Below the pieces are notes generated by a model. It was not told the origin of the DNA. It searched no databases and worked only from the letters and a program-made list of their open reading frames with translations. From JAOTYV01 sp041557595 (GTDB lineage Bacteria; Pseudomonadota; Alphaproteobacteria; UBA8366): a DNA stretch of 15,419 bases. The translations under genes were made by a program, and so were the position numbers. The stretch spans positions 1-15,419 of the forward strand of contig JBFFGE010000109.1 in NCBI GenBank assembly GCA_041557595.1, read 5' to 3'. Positions 1-6,827 of this stretch are shown piece after piece; positions within the stretch are counted from its first letter, which is position 1, and each line of letters begins with the position of its first letter.

Positions 1-1377
1 CTAGTCGGCTGCCGCGTCGACATCGTCCCGAACCGGTTCGCGCATGGTGACGAATTCCTCGGCCGCCGTCGGATGGACCCCGATGGTAGCGTCGAACTGC
101 GCCTTGGTCGCACCGCAATTGAGCGCAATCGCAATGCCTTGGACGATTTCGCCGGCGTCGGGCCCCACCATGTGACAGCCGAGCACCCGGTCCGTTTCGC
201 TATCCACGACCAGTTTCATGAAGGTGCGTTCGTCGCTGCTCGTGAGCGTATGTTTCAGCGCCTTGAAATCCGACGCAAAGATTCGGACGCGGCCATACCG
301 CTCGCGCGCCTCCGCCTCGGTCAACCCGACCGTGCCGATATTGGGCTGGCTAAATACGGCGGTCGCGACATTCTCGTAATCGACCGCCTTCTCCTGATTG
401 TTGAACAGCGCGTTGGCGACCGCCATGCCTTCCTCCAACGCGACCGGCGTCAACTGCATCCGGTCGATGACGTCGCCGATCGCATAAATCGACGGCACCG
501 AGGTGCGGAAATTCTCGTCCACCCGTATCGCGCCATTTTCCCGCATTTCGACCCCCGCCGCCTCCAAACCCAAATCCCCGCTCAGCGGCACCCGTCCGGT
601 GCAATACATCACCGTATCGGCCGTCAGCGCCTCGCCGGACTCGAGGATCGCGGTCAGTCCCTGTTCCGCGGATTCGATACTGGCGACATTCTGATTGAAG
701 CGGAGGTCGACCCCTTTCTTGCGCATTTCATCGGCAAGGAAATGCCGGACATCGTCGTCGAAACCGCGCAGGAAATGCGGGCCGCGATAGAGTTGAATCA
801 CCTCGACGCCGAGACCGTTGAAGATGCCTGCGAATTCGACGGCGATATACCCGCCGCCAACGATCACGATCTTCTCCGGCAGGGTATCCAGATAAAACGC
901 CTCGTTCGACGTAATGGCGAATTCCTTGCCGGGAATATCCGGCACCACGGGCCAGCCGCCGGTCGCCACCAGGATATGGCCGGCGGTCACGGATTTGCCG
1001 CCGACCTCGACCGTATGCGGATCGACGATGCGGGCGCGGCTCTCGAAAATCTCTACGCCGGCCGCCCTGAGCATGCGATCGTAAATACTGTTCAGCCGGC
1101 TGATTTCGCGGTTCTTGTTTTCCACCAGCGTCGGCCAGTCGAATCGGCGCTCGCCGACGGTCCAACCGTAGCCGGCGGCATCCTCGAAATCCTCCGAGAA
1201 ATGGGACGCATAGGCGAACAATTTTTTGGGGATGCAGCCCACATTGACGCAGGTGCCGCCGAGATAGCGTTCCTCCGCGACGGCGACCCGCGCGCCGAAC
1301 CCCGCGGAGAACCTGCTCGCCCGCACGCCGCCGGAACCCGCGCCGATGGTAAAGAGGTCATAGTCGAATTCAGGCAT
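1..1377 (-). CDS. gor: Glutathione-disulfide reductase
   Basis: The product is a 458-residue cytoplasmic flavoenzyme expected to reduce glutathione disulfide with NADPH. The N-terminal FAD-binding Rossmann motif GAGSGG is at residues 12-17. The redox-active pair lies in GGTCVNVGCIPKK as Cys43 and Cys48. The NADPH-binding fold begins around GGGYIA (174-179), and Arg198 and Arg204 after it are placed where NADPH-specific members bind the 2'-phosphate. A second FAD segment reads YAIGDV. The C-terminal HPTAAEE (His435, Glu440) is the catalytic base pair of the partner subunit. Length and motifs match the plant/alphaproteobacterial glutathione reductase type rather than lipoamide dehydrogenase. 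The TAG stop is at the first bases of the window, so the gene is complete. A GGGAG lies about 10 nt before the ATG. gabD ends 59 nt upstream, so the two are probably co-transcribed. Confidence 0.95.
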   Translation of the reverse strand: MPEFDYDLFTIGAGSGGVRASRFSAGFGARVAVAEERYLGGTCVNVGCIPKKLFAYASHFSEDFEDAAGYGWTVGERRFDWPTLVENKNREISRLNSIYDRMLRAAGVEIFESRARIVDPHTVEVGGKSVTAGHILVATGGWPVVPDIPGKEFAITSNEAFYLDTLPEKIVIVGGGYIAVEFAGIFNGLGVEVIQLYRGPHFLRGFDDDVRHFLADEMRKKGVDLRFNQNVASIESAEQGLTAILESGEALTADTVMYCTGRVPLSGDLGLEAAGVEMRENGAIRVDENFRTSVPSIYAIGDVIDRMQLTPVALEEGMAVANALFNNQEKAVDYENVATAVFSQPNIGTVGLTEAEARERYGRVRIFASDFKALKHTLTSSDERTFMKLVVDSETDRVLGCHMVGPDAGEIVQGIAIALNCGATKAQFDATIGVHPTAAEEFVTMREPVRDDVDAAAD

Positions 1378-1436
1378 GACGAATCGTCTCCCGCCGGGGT
1401 CCTGTCAAGAACACGCCAAGCTGTTGTTGAAATACC

Positions 1437-2894
1437 CTATTTACTAATGCCGCCCATACAGACGTATTTGATTTCGAGGTAGTCCTCGATCCCGTATTTG
1501 GACCCTTCGCGGCCAATACCGGATTCCTTGAAGCCGCCGAAGGGCGCGACCTCGGTCGAGATGACGCCGGCGTTGACGCCGACCAGTCCCGACTCAATCG
1601 CTTCGGCGACACGCCAGATTCGACCGATGTCCCGGCTGTAGAAATAGGATGCGAGGCCGAATTCGGTGTCATTGGCCATGGTGATCGCCTGTTCTTCAGT
1701 CTCGAAGCGGAACAGCGGCGCAACCGGACCGAATGTTTCCTCGCTGGTGACCGCCATGTCCGTGGTCACGTCGGCCAACACCGTCGGCTCGAAAAAAGTA
1801 CCGCCAAGACTGTGCCGGCTGCCGCCGACCACCACACGCGCGCCCTTGCCCACAGCGTCTGCGATGTGCTCCTCCACTTTCGCGATCGCGTTGCCGTCGA
1901 TCAGCGGGCCCTGGTTGACGCCGTTCTCGAGGCCGTTGCCGACCCGCATTTCGGCGACGGCGCGGGCGAGCTTTTCGGCGAATTCATCATAGACGCCGTC
2001 CTGCACCAAAATGCGATTAGCGCAGACGCAGGTCTGGCCCGAATTCCGGAACTTGGATCCCATAGCGCCTTCCACCGCCGCATCCACGTCGGCGTCGTCG
2101 AAGACAATGAACGGGGCATTGCCGCCGAGCTCCATGCTGACTTTCTTCACCGTGCCGGCGGCCTGCGTCATCAGGAGTTTGCCGACCTCGGTCGACCCGG
2201 TGAAGGTTATTTTTCGGACAATCGGATTGCCCGTCAGTTCACTGCCGATTTCCGCCGAATTACCCGTCAGCACGCTGAACACACCCGCCGGAACGCCGGC
2301 GCGTTCGGCAAGTTCCGCCATGGCGAGCGCGGAATACGGCGTCTGCGTCGCCGGCTTGACGACCATCGTGCATCCCGCCGCCAGCGCCGGCCCGGCCTTG
2401 CGCGTAATCATTGCCGCCGGGAAGTTCCAGGGCGTGATGGCGCCGCACACCCCGACCGGTTCCTTGAGCACGACGATGCGCCAGTCGGAATTCGGCTGTG
2501 GGATGGTGTCGCCATAGACCCGTTTGCCTTCCTCGGCGAACCAGTCGAGGAACGACGCCGCGTACTGAATTTCCCCCCGCGACTCCGCGAGCGGCTTGCC
2601 TTGCTCGGAGGTCATCAGAACGGCGAGATCCTCGATGTTGGCGAGCATCAAATTGTACCATTCGCGCAGAATCGCTCCACGTTCCTTGGCAGTGCGCTTG
2701 CGCCATTCGGGATAGGCGGCATTCGCCGCCTCGATTGCGCGCCGCGTCTCGCTGCTTCCCATCCGTGGCACCGTCCCGAGGGTTTCCTCGGTCGCCGGAT
2801 TGTTGACCGCCACGGTGTCGCCACCATCGGCATCCTTCCAGGCGCCATCGATATAGCATTGCTGCCGAAACAGGCTGGGATCTTTGAGTTTCAT
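1437..2894 (-). CDS. gabD: NAD(P)-dependent succinate-semialdehyde dehydrogenase
   Basis: This 485-residue aldehyde dehydrogenase is expected to oxidise succinate semialdehyde to succinate, the last step of GABA breakdown. The family landmarks are in order: TPWNFP (154-159), the cofactor-site FTGSTEVG (231-238), catalytic-base Glu255 in MELGGNAP, and nucleophile Cys289 in NSGQTCVCANR. The C-terminal stretch PFGGFKESGIGREGSKYGI followed by EDYLEIKYVCMGG is the GabD-subfamily signature and separates it from generic aldehyde dehydrogenases. The ATG is preceded by GGGAG with a 7-nt gap (2902-2906). No GABA transaminase is visible in this window, so the physiological substrate source is unknown. 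gor follows 59 nt downstream on the same strand. Confidence 0.93.
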   Translation of the reverse strand: MKLKDPSLFRQQCYIDGAWKDADGGDTVAVNNPATEETLGTVPRMGSSETRRAIEAANAAYPEWRKRTAKERGAILREWYNLMLANIEDLAVLMTSEQGKPLAESRGEIQYAASFLDWFAEEGKRVYGDTIPQPNSDWRIVVLKEPVGVCGAITPWNFPAAMITRKAGPALAAGCTMVVKPATQTPYSALAMAELAERAGVPAGVFSVLTGNSAEIGSELTGNPIVRKITFTGSTEVGKLLMTQAAGTVKKVSMELGGNAPFIVFDDADVDAAVEGAMGSKFRNSGQTCVCANRILVQDGVYDEFAEKLARAVAEMRVGNGLENGVNQGPLIDGNAIAKVEEHIADAVGKGARVVVGGSRHSLGGTFFEPTVLADVTTDMAVTSEETFGPVAPLFRFETEEQAITMANDTEFGLASYFYSRDIGRIWRVAEAIESGLVGVNAGVISTEVAPFGGFKESGIGREGSKYGIEDYLEIKYVCMGGISK

Positions 2895-2956
2895 GATATC
2901 GCTCCCTGCGGCGTTCGAATGGGCATTCGGATTTCGGAGATATCCACAGGGAATAG

Positions 2957-2985
2957 AGTATAGGTCGCCATGCGGCGGCGAACCA
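2957..2985 (-). promoter_or_regulatory. Possible gabD promoter
   Basis: On the minus strand a -10-like TATACT occupies 2962-2957, about 62 nt before the gabD ATG. Seventeen bases further upstream is TGGTTC, a poor -35 match. Only the -10 is convincing. The position is sensible for a gabD-gor transcript. Confidence 0.3.
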
Positions 2986-3102
2986 CCGCCGACACAATCG
3001 CGCCGCCATATTTATCGGAATTTCTGAAAGCAAGGGGCGGACGCCCACGGGACGGGCAACGCGGGACCGGGCATTGCACATGAAAGTTTCAGCGCACAAG
3101 CA

Positions 3103-3140
3103 CACGGCCATTCGAGGCATGTCGCCCACGAATGGCCGTG
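3103..3140. repeat. Perfect 12-bp inverted repeat between gabD and the DUF2914 gene
   Basis: CACGGCCATTCG at 3103-3114 is repeated in perfect inverted form at 3129-3140, with a 14-nt loop. There is no T-run on either side, so it is a poor intrinsic terminator. It lies about 120 bp upstream of the putative gabD -10 and 64 bp past the DUF2914 stop. It could be a regulator-binding site for gabD-gor or a 3'-end structure for the DUF2914 mRNA. Confidence 0.6.
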
Positions 3141-3203
3141 GTAGCAAGTATACAGGGGAGACCCGATCGTTCGGGATCGCCCCGGACTAAGAGCTTGAAC
3201 GCT

Positions 3204-3770
3204 CTATCGCATCATGCCGCTGTTGGTATCGGCGGTGTTCGGCGCGGCGGCCGGAGACCGTTGTTCCATCGGCTGCTCCATCGGCGCATCCGCCTGCATG
3301 GACGACGGCGCTTCCTGACTGGCCGACGGCATGTTCGGCGGCGTCATCGCGGTCTGATCTTCAACGTTGAAGGTCTTCTGCGCCAGAACCGTACCGGCAT
3401 CGTCGACCAAATCAACGCGCCACGTGCCAGGGCCGACCGCGCTGTTGGACCAGGTCCGCCAGCCCGAGGAGGTACCGATATTCACGGTTTTGCGGGCCCG
3501 TTCTTCACCCGCATAGTGCCAAACGAAGCTAAGATTCGCGGTTTCGCCAGTATTCTGGACGCGCGCGAAAATATAGGCCTTCCCCTCTCCGTGCATGACG
3601 CCGATTGCTTCTTTGGTATCGGTCGGTTCGCGATCGACGACACCGGTCGTGAGCACCAACTCACTCACGGCCATTTCCGCGGACGCCGGCAACGCCGTCA
3701 TGCCCAAAACGGCAACGGCCATACCGGCCAATACAGCGGCCATGGAGCCTTTTCGAATGGCGCGATTCAT
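3204..3770 (-). CDS. Exported DUF2914-domain protein with Met/Pro-rich tail
   Basis: This is a 188-residue protein of unknown function. Residues 1-31 form a clear signal peptide: a basic start, a hydrophobic core and an ASA cleavage site before Glu32, so the mature protein should be periplasmic or surface-exposed. Residues about 36-137 look like a DUF2914 domain, a small beta-rich fold with conserved tryptophans. Trp84, Trp104, Trp107 and Trp117 are visible, and the pattern GTWRVDLVDDAG ends with a hydrophobic F-V strand. Residues 138-188 are low complexity, rich in Met, Pro, Gln and Ala, and probably disordered. A strong GAGGAG lies 8 nt before the ATG (3779-3784) and fixes the start. It appears monocistronic, with an AT-rich leader upstream. 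The domain call is from pattern memory, and no biochemical role is known to me. Confidence 0.8.
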   Translation of the reverse strand: MNRAIRKGSMAAVLAGMAVAVLGMTALPASAEMAVSELVLTTGVVDREPTDTKEAIGVMHGEGKAYIFARVQNTGETANLSFVWHYAGEERARKTVNIGTSSGWRTWSNSAVGPGTWRVDLVDDAGTVLAQKTFNVEDQTAMTPPNMPSASQEAPSSMQADAPMEQPMEQRSPAAAPNTADTNSGMMR

Positions 3771-4023
3771 TTCTCTGTCTCCTCAAAATTCCGAAACTGG
3801 ATCAAATGACCCATAATACTTTGACTGGCGAGAGTAGTTCGCTATTTCCTAATAAAATCCAAATAATTGGAGCAATACCGATAAAATACGTTTGGAAATT
3901 AATGATTTAATATTTGATAAGACGCGATTTTTTTCTCTTTTTATCGGCAACGGTAATTAAATATGGATATTCGGCCGGCGGCAGCGAGCGAAGAGTGGAT
4001 TGCCGCAAACGATCATCGGGCCG
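3771..4023. other. AT-rich intergenic spacer upstream of the DUF2914 gene
   Basis: This 253-bp spacer holds no convincing gene. Its middle (about 3830-3960) is strikingly AT-rich compared with the surroundings and contains T-tracts near 3927-3947. It should contain the promoter of the DUF2914 gene on the minus strand; a TATTAT close to the gene is a possible -10, but I found no convincing matching -35. It must also contain the 3' end of the flavoprotein transcript, for which no hairpin with a T-run is evident. Confidence 0.5.
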
Positions 4024-5616
4024 CTACGCGACGCCGTCGCGGCGGTCTCCCGAAGGCATGGCCGCCGCCTCGCGGCCGGCGGTCCGGCCGCCGACGAAGC
4101 ATTCCGACAAATTGCCGCCGCCGAGATACAGATGGCCGAACACGCTGCCGAGTTCGCCCGCGGCGAAGAGTCCCGGAATTGGCGCACCGTAGACGTCGAT
4201 GACGCGTTGCCGCGCGTCGTGCACCGGCCCGCCCTGGGTGTTCGACACCAGCGGCCAGGCCTGGGCAAAATAGAATGGCGGGCTTGAGATCGGCATCATG
4301 CTCGAAGCGGGACGGGCGAAATCGCCGTCGGCGCCGGCGGCGCAGAAGCCGTTATAGCCTTCGATCGTTTCGGCCAACCGTGACGGATCGAGTGCCATTG
4401 CCTCGGCCAGCGCGTCGATCGTGTCGGCGCGATGCAAGATGCCGAGATCGACCTCCGCCCGATTGTCGCCGCTCCAGACAAAATCCAGACCTGCTTCATT
4501 GTACAGAGGCTGGCCCACCGGGAATGTCTTGCGGCCCTCCTCGTCAAAGACGAACCAGCCGGGTATCGCCGGAAAGTCCTGCGTTTCCGGACGGAACCGC
4601 TCCATCGACCGGTGCCCGGTATCCTGCATGTAGGGCTCATACTCGTTCATGAACCGGCGACCGTCCCGGTCCAGCATGATCCACGGCATTTGGACGGCGC
4701 GATCACCGGCGAACCCGGCGTCCCAGGCAATGGTGTCTTCGCCCTCGCCGACCGGAAACCAATCGGGCAGCCGTTTCGTGCGGATGCCGAACGGATACGC
4801 CGGATCGCTGTGCCGGAATCCATAGGTGCCGTGATAATGCCACATGTGCCAAAGATCGGCGCCGAGATCCTGCGCCATGCGGATGCCGTCGCCAGTGTTT
4901 CCCCGGAAGGCGGTCGCGAGTACCGGCTTGCCCTGCCAGTAATGCTGCTGCATGTCCGGATTGGCCTCGAATCCGCCGCAGGCCAACACGACACCGCGCC
5001 GCGCCCGGATCGCCCGGCGCGCATCGGCCGGTCCGACCAAAATCCCCAAAACCTGCCGGTCCGGCCCGGCGACCAGGCGGTGCGCCGGGCATCCGGTCCG
5101 CACCGCAATGCCGCGTTGCCGGACATTGTCGTCGACCACCTTGAACAGGCGCGATCCCGCCCCCAGGCTGCGCGCATGGGGATATTCGGCGTCGATGTCG
5201 ACGCCGGGAATGTCTTCGACCATCACAAAGGCGAAGCTGTCTCGTCCCGGGAACGGATAGTTGCCGAGGCCCGGCCGGTAGATGACCTTGGCGCCGTTCA
5301 CCTCGGCCAATTGATGAATGAATTGATCGATCTCCGCCATTCCATTGGCGAAGCGACGCAACACATCATCCGGCGTGGTCCCGGCATTGGTCGCCTGGAG
5401 ATAGGCAAAAGTATCGTCCGCGTCCCGGGAAATCCGGACGCCGCCCGCCGAACAGATCGAAATGCCGCCCGGATCGGGCATCTTTTCGACGATCACGACA
5501 TCGGCGCCGGCGTCATGCGCCGATATCGCGGCGACGCCGCCGGCGAAACCGAATCCGACAACAACGACGTCCACTTCCTCATCCCAGTGCGGCGTGGTCA
5601 AATCGATCTTTGTCAT
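4024..5616 (-). CDS. FAD-binding fumarate-reductase/3-ketosteroid-dehydrogenase-like flavoprotein
   Basis: This 530-residue oxidoreductase belongs to the FAD_binding_2 superfamily (fumarate reductase/succinate dehydrogenase flavoprotein, flavocytochrome c, 3-ketosteroid 1-dehydrogenase). The N-terminal dinucleotide fold reads VDVVVVGFGFAGG (glycines at 21-27), with ribose-binding Glu44, followed by GGISICSAGGVRIS. The C-terminal FAD/substrate region runs NTQGGPVHDA, then AAGELGSVFGHLYLGGG and NLSECFVGGRTAGREAA, a typical signature of this group. No haem-binding CXXCH, twin-arginine signal or membrane segment is visible, so it is probably cytosolic. I start it at the ATG at 5616 because GGAG sits 9 nt upstream; a 20-codon in-frame extension exists but has no family homology I can see. 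The substrate cannot be read from the sequence, and the neighbours do not suggest one. Confidence 0.85.
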   Translation of the reverse strand: MTKIDLTTPHWDEEVDVVVVGFGFAGGVAAISAHDAGADVVIVEKMPDPGGISICSAGGVRISRDADDTFAYLQATNAGTTPDDVLRRFANGMAEIDQFIHQLAEVNGAKVIYRPGLGNYPFPGRDSFAFVMVEDIPGVDIDAEYPHARSLGAGSRLFKVVDDNVRQRGIAVRTGCPAHRLVAGPDRQVLGILVGPADARRAIRARRGVVLACGGFEANPDMQQHYWQGKPVLATAFRGNTGDGIRMAQDLGADLWHMWHYHGTYGFRHSDPAYPFGIRTKRLPDWFPVGEGEDTIAWDAGFAGDRAVQMPWIMLDRDGRRFMNEYEPYMQDTGHRSMERFRPETQDFPAIPGWFVFDEEGRKTFPVGQPLYNEAGLDFVWSGDNRAEVDLGILHRADTIDALAEAMALDPSRLAETIEGYNGFCAAGADGDFARPASSMMPISSPPFYFAQAWPLVSNTQGGPVHDARQRVIDVYGAPIPGLFAAGELGSVFGHLYLGGGNLSECFVGGRTAGREAAAMPSGDRRDGVA

Positions 5617-5625
5617 ACTGGGGAA

Positions 5626-5629
5626 CTCC
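5626..5629 (-). promoter_or_regulatory. Shine-Dalgarno site that decides the flavoprotein start
   Basis: Minus-strand GGAG lies 9 nt before the ATG at 5616. It supports that start over the in-frame codon 60 nt further upstream. Confidence 0.6.
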
Positions 5630-5709
5630 GATGGAAATTCGCTGTTGGGGATCGTCGCCGCCTGCGGTCTCAACACCTGCCCGGCCGCGAAATCAACCGT
5701 GCCTGCCGG

Positions 5710-5970
5710 CTAGCCGCTCCCGAACATAGTGCCATAGATTTGTTTGCGGAACCGGCGATCCCGCTTGAGGTGCCATTCGCGGCTCATCGCCTCACCCCGC
5801 GTCAGGTAGCGCTCGAGATACAATAGTCGCCACTGCCGACCGCGCGTCGACCGCGCGCCGGAGCCGTCATTGTGCCGGCGCAAGCGTTGCTCCGGATCCG
5901 TCGTCCAGCCGACATAGGTACGCTGCCGGTCGCCGCACGCGCTGCCGAGAATGTAAACGAAACAGGGCAT
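5710..5970 (-). CDS. Small GIY-YIG nuclease-domain protein (YhbQ/endonuclease-like)
   Basis: This 86-residue protein is a single-domain GIY-YIG family member. The family name motif appears as VYIL (Tyr6) and TYVGWTTD (Tyr19, Gly21). It is followed by the basic helix DPEQRLRRHN with the catalytic-type Arg29, then the Glu65-containing EAMSREWHLK that normally coordinates metal. Length matches the stand-alone bacterial clade, which is conserved but poorly characterised. ATG at 5970 is preferred, because the conserved domain begins a few residues later; an in-frame GTG 24 nt upstream adds eight unlike residues. It is followed after 93 nt by the flavoprotein gene on the same strand and is divergent from the TM2 pair. 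Nuclease activity is inferred from the family only. Confidence 0.85.
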   Translation of the reverse strand: MPCFVYILGSACGDRQRTYVGWTTDPEQRLRRHNDGSGARSTRGRQWRLLYLERYLTRGEAMSREWHLKRDRRFRKQIYGTMFGSG

Positions 5971-6010
5971 CGTCCCTAAGCGTCCACGGCGCACGGGTAT
6001 GCGCCAATCG

Positions 6011-6022
6011 CCCGTATACGGG
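6011..6022. repeat. 12-bp palindrome in the divergent GIY-YIG/TM2 spacer
   Basis: CCCGTATACGGG is a perfect palindrome 41 bp upstream of the GIY-YIG ATG. A minus-strand TTAACA (-35-like) lies about 20 bp from the central TATACG, so the palindrome could overlap a promoter for the GIY-YIG gene and act as an operator. That is inference. Confidence 0.4.
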
Positions 6023-6039
6023 TCCTTTTACTTAAATAT

Positions 6040-6067
6040 GTTAATTTATTTTGGTTATCCATATATT
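6040..6067 (+). promoter_or_regulatory. Possible promoter of the TM2 pair
   Basis: In the AT-rich divergent spacer GTTAAT (6040-6045) and TATATT (6062-6067) are separated by 16 bp. The -10 is good and the -35 is poor. It would give a leader of about 30 nt before the first TM2 ATG at 6105, which has no obvious Shine-Dalgarno. Confidence 0.35.
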
Positions 6068-6104
6068 CACAAGACGTTAATACTTGGCCGATAACGTGCC
6101 GCGC

Positions 6105-6452
6105 ATGACCGAGACGTCTCAAAAATCCTATACCGTCGCCGTATGTCTCGCCGCGGTGTTCGGCATATTGGGCATCCATCATTTCTATTTGGGGCGTCTC
6201 TTGCACGGTTTGTTCGATCTCGGCCTGTCGATCGCCGGATTTACGTTTATCTTCATGGGCGAACCCGAGAGCCTCGTGATGACCGGCGTCGTCCTTCTCG
6301 GTATCGATGCGCTGCATACACTTTATGTGACCTTCAAATTACTGGTTGGCGAATACAGAGACGGACGGGGAAATTTGGTCACCTATCCCGGTCAAAAACG
6401 AATTCAAGAGTCGCAAAATAGGAAGTATCTAGAATTGAGGAGATTATCATGA
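6105..6452 (+). CDS. TM2-domain membrane protein (first of pair)
   Basis: This 115-residue protein has two predicted membrane helices forming a TM2 domain. The hallmark is GILGIHHFYLGR (about residues 20-31) at the end of the first hydrophobic segment. A longer hydrophobic region follows from about residue 35 to 78, interrupted by FMGEPES. The C-terminal 35 residues are charged (GEYRDGRGN, then a Lys/Arg/Gln-rich tail) and probably cytosolic. The end of the domain departs from the usual pattern: it reads GIDALHTLYVTFKLLVGEYRDGRG instead of the GxxGIWxLID form seen in the next gene. ATG 6105 is chosen over an in-frame TTG at 6084 that adds only seven residues; neither has a clear ribosome site. 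The stop overlaps the next start as ATGA. TM2 proteins have no settled function in bacteria. Confidence 0.8.
   Translation: MTETSQKSYTVAVCLAAVFGILGIHHFYLGRLLHGLFDLGLSIAGFTFIFMGEPESLVMTGVVLLGIDALHTLYVTFKLLVGEYRDGRGNLVTYPGQKRIQESQNRKYLELRRLS
6437..6442 (+). promoter_or_regulatory. Strong Shine-Dalgarno for the second TM2 gene
   Basis: GAGGAG lies 6 nt before the ATG at 6449, inside the 3' end of the first TM2 gene. It suggests that the second gene is translated more efficiently than the first, which lacks such a site. Confidence 0.75.
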
Positions 6453-6709
6453 GTGACGTACATTCCGCAGATGTTCAGACCGGTACCGCCGAGCAAATCA
6501 GCGATAAGGGCTTCGTTCCCGCGATCCTGCTTTGCTTCTTCCTGGGGGTATTGGGCGTTCACAGATTCTGGGTCGGCAAATATCTTACCGGCATTCTGAT
6601 GCTGCTGACGCTCGGCGGGCTCGGCATTTGGTCGTTAATCGATTTCATCATTATCGTGACCGGCAATTTCACCGACGCCCAAGGCCGGAAGATCAAGGCG
6701 CAATCCTAA
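6449..6709 (+). CDS. TM2-domain membrane protein (second of pair)
   Basis: This 86-residue protein is a near-textbook TM2 domain. After a polar N-terminus of about 20 residues comes a first hydrophobic helix ending in GVLGVHRFWVGKY. A short turn is followed by a second helix, LLTLGGLGIWSLIDFIIIV, then the polar tail GNFTDAQGRKIK with the usual D-x-x-G-R-K ending. Compared with its upstream neighbour it has the canonical HRF and GIWSLID motifs, so the pair looks like one standard and one divergent member rather than a recent duplication. The ATG overlaps the upstream TGA by 4 nt and has a strong ribosome site. An intrinsic terminator follows 47 nt after the stop, so the two genes form a closed bicistronic unit. 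Function is unknown. Confidence 0.88.
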   Translation: MSDVHSADVQTGTAEQISDKGFVPAILLCFFLGVLGVHRFWVGKYLTGILMLLTLGGLGIWSLIDFIIIVTGNFTDAQGRKIKAQS

Positions 6710-6756
6710 GGGTTGCCGTTTCAGGCGATACGCGGGACGCGATACCCGCAAATACC

Positions 6757-6792
6757 GGCCCGGGCGACACCATCGTCCGGGCCACTTTTTTT
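6757..6792 (+). terminator. Intrinsic terminator of the TM2 operon
   Basis: GGCCCGGGCGA (6757-6767) pairs with TCGTCCGGGCC (6773-6783), giving an 11-bp stem with one G-U pair and a 5-nt loop. AC and then seven T residues (6786-6792) follow. The plus-strand orientation matches the TM2 genes. There is no T-run on the other side, so it is not clearly bidirectional. Confidence 0.93.
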
Positions 6793-6827
6793 GTGCTACA
6801 CGCCATCGTCGAACCGGCGTACGGCCC

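Noticed and set aside
73..1482. Long plus-strand open frame opposite gor
   Set aside because: It mirrors the gor codon pattern in high-GC DNA, has no family motifs, and gor itself is unmistakable.
1812..2963. Plus-strand open frame opposite gabD
   Set aside because: Antisense shadow of gabD; no motif and no ribosome site of note.
3162..3203. Possible terminator of the DUF2914 gene (hairpins CCCGA/TCGGG and AGAGC/GCTCT)
   Set aside because: The stems are only 5 bp and have no T-run, so they cannot be called terminators.
4432..5826. Long plus-strand open frame opposite the flavoprotein and GIY-YIG genes
   Set aside because: It runs across two genes on the other strand and has an antisense-like composition with no motif.
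5976..6317. Minus-strand open frame across the first TM2 gene and the divergent spacer
   Set aside because: It is opposite a clear TM2 gene, crosses the AT-rich promoter spacer, and is not hydrophobic or motif-bearing.
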